Shown here: positions 1-8,258 of the stretch, piece by piece
Numbering within the stretch: the first letter of the stretch is position 1
Layout of the letters: each line of letters begins with the position of its first letter
Source: Argyresthia goedartella
Lineage: Eukaryota; Arthropoda; Insecta; Lepidoptera; Argyresthiidae
Direction of reading: 5' to 3'
Length of the DNA stretch: 64,000 nucleotides
NCBI GenBank assembly: GCA_949825045.1
Contig: OX463835.1
Span: forward strand, 24,817,201 to 24,881,200
The notes under the pieces: model-generated
Database searches by the model: none
Seen by the model: only the letters and a program-made list of their open reading frames with translations
What the model was told of the DNA's origin: nothing
Position numbers and translations under genes: made by a program

Positions 1-522
1 TCCTGTTCCATAGTTGTGAATTGCAAAAAACCTCGGCACAAATCACACACCTTTGCGAAGCAAAGAAATATTGCAACTTTTCAAAGTACAGCTATGCCCA
101 CTTTTTTTGGAAATGACAGAAGTCAAAACTACGACCGCCGACTGAACAGTATGGCAAAAGTACAAAAGAGGTTAGTTATCAATTCGATCCTAACGTATTA
201 ATTTAAATGTTTATTGATGAATTCGTACTCTAACCGTCTTAGAAATGCAATGAAATGTGTCTTTAGCAATGCACGCACAATGCCAGAAAAGCGAAATGCC
301 AGAAAATACTTAGAATAATTTGTGCAGGATTCTGTATGGGACATGGACTTGTAAAAGAAGATGGCTAAATCAACGCATGGATGACTGCCCCAAATATATA
401 CAAAGACTTCTCAACAGCCAATAGCATTTAAATACTCATTCATAAATTACTGCGTCTTTAGTAAGTTTGTAGAACTTGAAGAAAATGATTAAATAATTAA
501 GAGTTATGACGAATAAGATTAA

Positions 523-657
523 CCCCCGGTTTCTCGTATATTTAATCCGTTGTTGATCGTCCTTAACCAATTTCAGCTGTCAAAATTGTATACAAAAAGA
601 AATTGACGGCCGCTTGACGGTTGATTAATGGCTTGTTTTTGTACGAGAAACCGGGTA
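523..657. mobile_element. 135-bp MITE with TAA target duplication
   Basis: The ends carry an inverted repeat with core CCGGTTTCTCGTA on the left and TACGAGAAACCGG on the right. The element is flanked by TAA at 520-522 and 658-660. A 3-bp TWA duplication with short inverted repeats is the usual signature of PIF/Harbinger-derived MITEs, but no transposase is present, so the superfamily is inferred. It lies just inside the left arm of the larger inverted-repeat element. Confidence 0.55.
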
Positions 658-840
658 TAAGCCATACTCCAATACGCAAAAAATATATCATGTACTACCT
701 ACGTACTACTTACCACATCATAACTTCATTTGCCGTCAAGTGTGAGTCCGGGGGGACGGTAAGCAAATTCAAATTCCTCGTGGTCCCCCCAGGAGGACAA
801 CCGACACCGACGACAACCCGGGGGGCCACGAGTAAGTCGG

Positions 841-960
841 GCATTTTGCGATAGGTGCATTTTGCGATAGGTGCGTTTTGGGATAGGTGCATTTTGAGAA
901 AGGTGCATTCTGCCACGTCTTTCGCATGGGGTACATTTTGGAATAGGTACGTTTTCAGAC
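841..960. repeat. Minisatellite, 16-bp unit
   Basis: There are about four tandem copies of GCATTTTGCGATAGGT, followed by two or three diverged copies. The period leaves several frames open on both strands, which explains the overlapping open frames at 710-1052. None of these resembles a protein. Confidence 0.75.
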
Positions 961-1010
961 TGAGCCATCCAAGGGTGGGGTTTTTTCTAGCTCTAACACG
1001 ATGTAGTGGG

Positions 1011-1749
1011 CAGTGCTTGTCAAACAAAACGAGACTTTTTCACCCATCGTAGCTGCTTTGTAAACCTGATGCCATGGGGCTCCGTGTAGTTCTTTGTTAA
1101 ACAAATCTTGGTCTATTTTCTTCAGCGGTCCATAAATACCACAAAAATTTAGGTGTAAGTTCTGGTTGTTGAATGTGAAATGTTGCAAGCACCAAAGCGT
1201 AGTCACTTGAAGCCTTGTTATAATGGACCTCTACTTTTTTGCAGCTTTGCAGCAGACAGACCTAATGTCTGTTATCACAAGGTCTAGGAGGGTCGCTGTT
1301 GTGTGCGTTATTCTCGTTGGTTCTTGCACCATTTGTTCGAGATTCTGTTGCTCCATAAATCCCTTGCTAGGTTCTTTTCTTGGCTCCATTAAATCAGCAT
1401 TGTAATCTGTAAGAATTACTGTGTAGTCACAGTAGGAGAAAGAGCTAATGGATTCACTTAGTGCATCCATAGTATTTCCTGATGAAACACCGTCTGGTCT
1501 ATATGCAGCTCCAATTGCCATTCGAGCTCCCGGTAGTTTTACTTCTACCCATAGCTGTTCTAATACATAAAAACCGTCACCTCCTCCCTTGCGGTTTTTT
1601 CTGCCACAATGCATGCATGTGTAGTTGGGTATAACAGGTGCGCCGAGCTCTTCTTCGTCACGCATCCAAGTCTCATTCAACGCTAGAATATTGGGCTGAT
1701 GGGTTTGCATTGAGACAAGCAATTCTTCTCTGCCCGTGTTGAGGGATCT
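1011..1749 (-). pseudogene. Non-LTR retrotransposon endonuclease fragment
   Basis: The antisense frame at 1722-1231 carries landmarks of the exonuclease-endonuclease-phosphatase domain of non-LTR ORF2: LALNETWM (catalytic Glu), GAAYRP, LTDYNADL where GDFN is usual, and LLDLVITD. In another frame at about 1206-1015 it continues as the linker between endonuclease and reverse transcriptase, with a KELHGAPW-type motif. A frameshift near 1210-1230 therefore separates the parts. The reverse transcriptase is missing and upstream sequence stops near 1749. The catalytic Gly-Asp-Phe-Asn motif is altered to Thr-Asp-Tyr-Asn. It is a dead fragment, and its clade cannot be set from this piece. Confidence 0.75.
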
Positions 1750-1879
1750 TAATTACAACTATTAATTATTGAATTATTTCCTACAAGTTCTACAAACTAA
1801 ATAGTGACGTAGTAATTTATAAATGAATATTTAAATGCTATTGGCTTGTGAGTAGTCTTTGTACATTGTTAGGGCAGTC

Positions 1880-2468
1880 GCTTTGCCACCTCCTTTTTCA
1901 TTGGACAAGTCTTACAAGTCTGGCGCGTGAACGTAGAGACCGCGCCACCAATCAAGTCCGATAGCCGCGGCGCCACTGTCTTCGTACTAGCCTAGCCATA
2001 CAGTGACGAGCAAATGCATTAGCATAGACAAATATTTTTTTGGACCGAAACTTGATATTTGTTCGGGAGTGAACCTAAAAAAGTGAAAAGAGGAAATATA
2101 TATTAAAACAAATGTTACTTCATTCACTGTCCCTGTCCTGTGTCAGTAGGTATTGTTCCGAGTTCTCTGCGTTTTTCCGTTTCCAGTAATTATCGACGAC
2201 TTTGCTTCTTGTATTTTGGATTAAGGACATTTTCTTTGCGATTTGGTTGGACTTATTATTGAAACGACGACATCTGCTTGCAATCACGGACTTTGATTTT
2301 TATACGATAGGACCACTTTCTCAAAAAACAAGGAGGTAACAATAGTAGTTTGTTACACAAGGGGTGAAAGAGAGCTATTTCGGACGAAGATCCAATTTAG
2401 AACGCAAACGGCGCTAAGGATCGAGTCTACCCGAGATATTTAGAATATAGTGGCAATTTTAGGTTACA
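1880..2468. other. No gene seen
   Basis: I see no convincing reading frame. The 3' part, from about 2330, may be 5' untranslated sequence of the transposase pseudogene that follows. I found no terminal inverted repeat for that element here. Confidence 0.4.
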
Positions 2469-4258
2469 ATGACTGAGCCGCAACCCAGTACCTCAGGGTG
2501 GGAGACTAGTCCGCCTGCCAAAAGACGAAAAATTCATTTGACCACAAGGGAAAAACAAATCCCAGTAAATATTTATAATTATTTAGAAAAATCCTCTCCT
2601 ACATAGCCATCAAAAATGGAAATATATAAAACAACTTCAGAAATAATGGGGGTGTCTCAGCACGTAGTGAGATACCGTGAAGCATAATTTAGAAACTCAA
2701 GAAATACCACAGCCAAAGGTAACTGCCTAACCTCACCTAACACCTCTTTAAATTACCTGCCAGATTTCATGGAATTTTTGTATTAGTTAATATGTCATGA
2801 ATTATTATTGTACTCATGAACTCACAACATAAAATTAAGTTATTGTTTGTGATTCACTTTTAGGAGAAACCTTAAAATCGAGCAATAATTGATAAATTAG
2901 ATGAATATACTTTATCTGCAATACGGAGAAAAGTTCGTGAACTATACTTTGATGGAGATTTGCCTACAACTGAAAATTTTTTGAAAGCAGCCAATGAGGA
3001 TATCAGTCTACCTACATTTTCTCATACAACTATGTATAGAATATTAAAGAAATTTAATTTTTCATACTCAAAACGATCCAGAAAAAGTATTTTACTGGAC
3101 AGACCCGACTTACAAGTTTGGCGCGTAAAATATATTAATGAAGATAGCTGATTATAGGAAGCAGAATAAAAAAATCTACTTTTTGGATGAAACGTGGCTT
3201 AATGAGGGTAATTTTTTTATTGCTTTTAATGTCCCACTGAATTGAATTACCTATTTCTTGGCCTTTGCAATAATTTCCTATTATTTTAACTAGGGCACAG
3301 CTGCAATTATGTCTGGATGGACAATGACATTAAAAGTAGCAGACAAGCATTTTTGAGAGGTCTCTCAAGTGGACTTAAAAATCCGCAGAAAGGGAAGAGG
3401 CTGATTATCACCCATATAGGAAATGAGGATGGATTTGTCGAAGGTGGGGAATGGATATTTCAAGCGGAGAAGTCGGATGGAGACTATCACGGGGAAATTG
3501 ATGCTCATAATTTTGAAAAATGGTAAGCCACTGTAATCTGTTTATTTTTTTAAGATATGAAGCTTACTTGTTACATAGTTATTCTGACATTACCATATGA
3601 AAAAAGACCGTAATGAAAATCACAATTTTCATCTAGGATTTACTTTCATCAGATTTCATCATACGCTTGCCATAATTTGTTATCCTTTTATTTCAGATTT
3701 CAATAGAATTTGGATAAAATTCCCCCAGGGTCTGTGATTGTCATGGACAACGCTCCGTACCACTCTCGCCAGCTTGAACCTGTGCCTAATATGAGCTGGA
3801 GGAAGGACGCTATACAAGACTGGCTACGCACCAAAGACATAGTGTTTGAAGCAAGCGAAATAAAAGCACACAAAATTCGTAAAGGAAAAGTATAGAACAA
3901 AATATTTCAATGATCTCGCTGCATCTAAAGGAGTAACTGTATTGCGCCTTCCTCCATATCACTGTGAGTTTAATCCAATAGTACTGATTTGGGCACAGGT
4001 CAAGTCTTACGTAGGAAGAAATAATAAATCTTTTAAAATAGCAGTTTTAAAAACTTTGCTAAAAGAAGGATTGGCGAGAGTCGGAGCAGAACAATGGGCA
4101 AAATACGTCGGTCACGTTCGAAACGAAGAGGAACGGATGAAAAATTTAGACGGCCTATGTGCTATTATGTGGCTAGCGACGCTGTAATTCAGCCTTTTAT
4201 TATAAATGTGAACGATGATGACAAATCAAGTGATGATGAATCTGTCACAAGCGAATGA
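2469..4258 (+). pseudogene. IS630/Tc1-mariner-superfamily transposase with introns, inactivated
   Basis: This is a DDE transposase of the IS630-like type found in insect genomes. It appears as four exon-like blocks with GT...AG junctions near 2719-2863, 3208-3293 and 3523-3696. Block 1 starts MTEPQPSTS and holds a helix-turn-helix (TTSEIMGVSQHVVRYREA). Block 2 holds a second DNA-binding part and the first catalytic Asp in FLDETW. Block 3 contains HIGNEDGFVEGGEW. Block 4 carries the second Asp in VIVMDNAPYHS and then PPYHCEFNPIVLIW. The third acidic residue is expected in NPIE, and here it is Val. In-frame stops occur at 2604 and 2685, and frameshifts near 3170, 3710 and 3900. An acidic Ser/Asp-rich tail ends at 4258. 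It has no activity as it stands. Splice sites are read by eye. Confidence 0.8.
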
Positions 4259-4770
4259 CGCGCGTCAGGTTGGGATATTTCTCTGTCTACGTTTATTTTC
4301 TATTCTACTAAATTTTCTAAAACAATTTAATTAAGTTTTTTAGTATGATGCTAGAGCTCGTCTAAGCTGAAATTACGCGCCCCACTCCTTGGTTTTATTC
4401 TACTTATAGAAAAAAATCGATCGCAAATCGACAGCGAACGAATCAAAGAGATATACTCTTTGATCAATTATCACAGCCTTTGACATCAGTGTAGGTACAA
4501 CACTCAAATCTCGCTCAATCATAGACAACTATCAACTAACATTTTTGTTTACATTAATGTGAAATGCTATCGAAATCGACTTTAGGTCGAGGCCGGTTTG
4601 GTGAGTCACGTTGAGCGGGCTGCGCTTGCGCGCCCTCAGTCTCAGTTGGTCGGCGGCTGACGCGCATGGCACTTACGCCGTCACGTTCGTCGAGAGATAC
4701 GGCCAGCTTGAGCGCTACTGTCGCCACGATGTGTGCCCTGACTCTCCCTCATACTCAGGCTTGCAAGGTA
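4259..4770. other. No gene seen
   Basis: This is flanking sequence after the transposase. A GC-richer patch at 4590-4750 contains an open frame but no recognisable protein motif. Confidence 0.4.
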
Positions 4771-4771
4771 T

Positions 4772-4850
4772 TTTATAAACTTTTAAAACTTCTTTTAAAA
4801 GTTTATAAAGGCCAGATCTTGAAAAATGTAGCAGAGCAATCTCTGCTACA
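4772..4850. repeat. Two adjacent perfect hairpins
   Basis: The first has a 17-bp stem, 4772-4788 with 4793-4809 and a CTTC loop. The second has a 10-bp stem, 4827-4836 with 4841-4850 and a CAAT loop (arm TGTAGCAGAG). Both arms are exact by eye. They sit just outside the 3' end of the antisense non-LTR fragment. Function is unknown; they could be ends of a lost element or a structured transcript. Confidence 0.7.
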
Positions 4851-4859
4851 TTGATCATT

Positions 4860-5696
4860 AAACTCAAACTCAAACTCAAAAGTACTTTATTACTGTAGAT
4901 ATTTACATATACTTAGCAAACGTCATTTTTTGCCTCTTCTCTACATTGGACCACTGTGGGAGAAGAAGGGCGTAGAAATTCCCACAGATTGATTTTAAGA
5001 TCTCTTTTAAAAATAGGTTGTGCTTAACTAATACAATTATGATTTATTTTTATTTAATAAGCTGGAATAAATAATTACAAAATTATGAACAGCAAGGTCT
5101 GTGATGAGCCAGATTAATCCCATACAGTCCTGTCATTTAAGTAATCTTGAACATTGTAATATCCCTTTTTCGACAAAGTCGCTTTAACATGCTTTTTAAA
5201 TTGCTCAAATGGCAATTTCAAAATCTCCAGAGGTATCTTATTGTAGTAGAGAATGCACTGACCCTTGAAAGAATTGCTAACCTTCGCGAGTCTAAAACGG
5301 GGTGCACATAGTCTGTGATTATTTCTTAGGTAAACAATTTCTTTAAAAAGCTCTCTTAAGGAGTCTGTTCGTTTTAAATTATAAATTGCTCGAATAGCTC
5401 TTTTCTGTAAAATAAAAATAGTTTGAATATCCGCTGCTTTCCCCCACAACAAGATACCATAGGACATCACACTATGAAAGTAACTAAAATATACTAGCCT
5501 AGATGTAGCCACATCCGTGCTTTGTCTGATGTTCCTAACAGCGTAAGCCGCAGAACTTAATTTACCAGCCAATTTATCTATGTGGGGTCCCCACTGCAAT
5601 TTGCTATCAATGGTTATTCCAAGAAACTTCGTATCATTTACACTTGGTTTTACCAGCATTTAACAACAAATTATTAACTGTGAACCAATTCAAGGT
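4860..5696 (-). pseudogene. Non-LTR retrotransposon family J2, 3' fragment (copy 1)
   Basis: The antisense frame 5659-5114 encodes the region after the polymerase domain of a CR1/jockey-type ORF2, with NDTKFLGITIDSKLQWGPH, VMSYGILLWGKAAD and ILQKRAIRAIYNLKRTDSL. The 3' untranslated region runs down to a TTTGAG-type simple repeat at 4860-4881, the tail of this family. Compared with the copies at 24.1 and 61.2 kb it has two internal deletions (near 5333 and 5642). Its 5' truncation falls near 5696, where it abuts an older transposase fragment. No target duplication was found. Confidence 0.85.
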
Positions 5697-6370
5697 TAAA
5701 GCTGCCAATATTTTGTCCAGTGTGGGTAGGTGTCCATTATTGAAAATGAAAGTATGGACTTTTCTTCTTATTCCACCCAAAGTCATCTCGTCCAAATCAT
5801 CACTTTTTTGTGTTTAGGGTTGCGGTGCAAGGGTTACTGGACTCGCCGTTGATTACACAGTATTAGGAGGTATACATAAAAAATAATAATATAAATACAA
5901 CTTCTGACTGTCACCCTCAGCTTATCCGTGACAGTTTCATTGTAACACAATAGCCCACTCCATTATTTCTTGGGTAGTATATTCAGATTACAGATACAAA
6001 CTTTATGACCATTATGGTTTAAGTTGATATGCCTAAATCATGGATACCAGTTATTTACTACAAAATACTATACACTATCATTATTGACTCACCTGAGACT
6101 TCTGCAGTTTTATCCACTAATTAGGTTTTGTATGAGGAAAAACTTGATTCTTTCAACTATTTGACAATTTTGAGAACCATTTTCTTTTCAGAAGAATGAA
6201 TTGGGTTTTGTTTCGGACTTTTCTTTTTGGGAGACACATTTACATTTGGAGCACGGCGACGCTTACGTTGTTGACCAGTGCTGGATATGCTTGGTTCTTC
6301 ACCCGTGTGACTAGGGCCTGGGCTCGAATGGCTAGGGTCTATGCCTGGGTTACTAATTTCAAAGAACTTG
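5697..6370 (-). pseudogene. N-terminal fragment of a second IS630-like transposase
   Basis: Two antisense blocks match the N-terminal part of the transposase at 2469-4258. Block 1 (about 6362-6183) is a Ser/Pro-rich stretch with basic clusters (QQRKRRR, SPKKKSPKQ) that look like a nuclear localisation signal. Block 2 (about 5800-5697) contains DDLDEMTLGGIRRKVHTF, matching KLDEYTLSAIRRKVREL in the other copy. The gap between them is probably an intron. The fragment stops at the non-LTR junction at 5696 and the catalytic domain is absent. Confidence 0.65.
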
Positions 6371-6778
6371 CTCCAATAACAATAAAATCAACATATAACC
6401 AAACAACAAAAAATAGCAAACAAATCAACAAAACGTATTTCAACAACTTTAACGAAAAATAACACGAGTAACTCACTGCAAAAGAGAGAGAAGTGAAGTG
6501 ATGTGACGTAATTTATCAATCACAGACAGTTGACATCTGACATTGAGGTGCATTTCAAAACAAATGTTTGTAGCTGTTCCGCAGAACTGTATCGATGTGG
6601 GCTATAGATTATGTGTTTCGTTGATTTGTGGTGAACAACGTTGTATTTATTTCGTATTGATAAAACGAAAGGCCTTTGAAAAAAATAATTGGAAAAGCGG
6701 CGGCAAAAGGGCCAGTTATTTTTTGCATTGCGTCAGTTAATATTGTGCAATGAAAAATGATTTGTGGATTAGTTGTAA
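6371..6778. other. No gene seen
   Basis: There is nothing recognisable beyond short open frames without motifs. Confidence 0.4.
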
Positions 6779-7904
6779 TAATTTATTTATTTATTTAGAA
6801 GACCAACAAATGATACACTTGTAACATACATCTAGACTTAAAATAGAATACTATACAAAGTGTTCACTTAATTATAGGTACTTACAGCTATCTTTATAAC
6901 GAGGAGACATTGAAAGAAAATATCTAAACTAAACTAAATTAAACTTTTTTACATAAGTTTAGGTAGGTACTAATAACATTAGTAAACATTATAAATTGAA
7001 ACAAAAAATTTAAAATTTTATGTATAAATAAATAACTTACAAGTGAAAATTAAGTGGTGTTAATATGCTTTTTCAAGTTTTGTTTGAAGGACCTCAACGC
7101 ATCGTGAAATATTTCAAATTCGCTTTTAGGTAGTGCATTATAGATTTGTTTCATTCTAAACAAGGGTGAGTTACTGCCAAGGTTGGACTTGCAAGGACGC
7201 TGCCTAAATAACTTGAATACGTTGGATCTGGGCAACCTATTGGGGACAGTTATTTCAATTCTACTTAATAGTTGAGGGCAGTTGATTCTGTTCCTAAGAA
7301 GACCATGCAAAAACGTAAGATCCAATAGTTTTCTCCTATTCGTGAGCGACATGATACCATAATGTTTTAATCGAGCCTCATATGAACTTAAATAACGAGC
7401 CCGTCCATCGCCATATGCAAGGTAATAAAGAAATTTTTTCTGCACTCTTTCGATTCGATCTTTGTGGACCTGATAAAAAGGGTACCAGACCTGAGAGCAA
7501 TATTCCAGGTTGCATCTTACCAGAGCGTTAAAAAGAGCAATTTTACTTTGTGTATGTCTAAAGGGCTTTGAGTTTCTGAGCATGAACCCTAACATTTTAG
7601 AGGCTTTGGAAATAATAATATCTACGTGTTTAATAAAGGTTAGTTTGCTGTCAATATGAACTCCCAGATCCCGTATCAAATCAACTTTCTTTAAATCAGT
7701 GTCACCAACTCTGTACTGCGTTAGAATTACATTTTTGTTGCGAGTAAAAGATATCTGATAGCACTTATCTGCATTAAGTTTCATTCTATTATGAACACAC
7801 CATTCATTCAGTCTATCAACGTCGTCCTACAATTGCTGGGCCTCGTGAGTATTCGAAACTGTTTTGATAATCTTGAGATCGTCCGCAAACATAAAAGGTT
7901 TGAT
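6779..7904 (-). pseudogene. Non-LTR retrotransposon family J4, 3' half of ORF2
   Basis: The antisense frame 7784-7050 encodes the thumb and C-terminal part of a reverse transcriptase (MKLNADKCYQISFTR, LGVHIDSKLTF, LEYCSQVWYPFY). Upstream, in the same frame past a TAG stop near 7830, comes FMFADDLKI, which holds the FADD catalytic pair. The 3' end is a (TAAA)n tail at about 6779-6799. At 7904 the sequence is cut by the BEL/Pao insertion; a short piece of the same gene appears to resume at 16308. It is a dead copy. Confidence 0.8.
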
Positions 7905-7909
7905 GTTAG

Positions 7910-8121
7910 TGTACGAGCCTTAGCTCGTAACGTGTTGTTGTAGGATGTATGTTGTAGGTTCCGAAGGAAAGACGTTAACTGGTAATTGTACCGAGTGCTT
8001 TATTGCAACTAACTCAGACTAGTCTTTAGCCTAGAAAGGTAAACTACGTGTTATGCTTAATTTACAATAATTATCTAGGTTATAAAGTACAGTGACTACC
8101 AACGATGTGCATGCTTGTACA
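7910..8121 (-). repeat. 3' LTR of the BEL/Pao element
   Basis: The 212-bp LTR has TGTAC...GTACA ends. It appears identical to 16091-16302 and is preceded by the GTTAG target duplication. I saw no clear polypurine tract next to it on the minus strand. Confidence 0.95.
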
Positions 8122-8258
8122 TGCTGCCAAATCAACCAACAGGGAAAATAAAGGGTAACTACCCTGCCTATCACTATAAACCTTTCTGTTATTGTTATCC
8201 CCTAATGGTTTGCTAAATTGTTAATATTATGTTATTACAGTATCTTAAATATTTTAAT

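Larger units (their letters stand above)
383..1879. mobile_element. Long-terminal-inverted-repeat element, nested and decayed
   Basis: The segment 383-509 is an imperfect inverted copy of 1755-1879. Both arms begin with GACTGCCC and continue through CAAAGACT, CCAATAGCATTTAAATA and GTTTGTAGAACTTG. Arms of about 125 bp around 1.25 kb of unrelated sequence look like a DNA transposon or foldback element whose interior has been replaced or filled. The interior holds a 135-bp MITE, a 16-bp minisatellite and an antisense non-LTR endonuclease fragment, and I found no transposase. No clear target duplication flanks the arms. The alternative is two copies of one MITE inserted in opposite orientation. 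Confidence 0.6.

Noticed and set aside
710..1052. Open frames on both strands over the 16-bp repeat
   Set aside because: Repeat-driven openness; translations are low-complexity.
6196..6462. Plus-strand 88-codon frame
   Set aside because: It is the shadow of the antisense transposase N-terminus, whose Ser/Pro and basic-rich translation fits a homologous copy.
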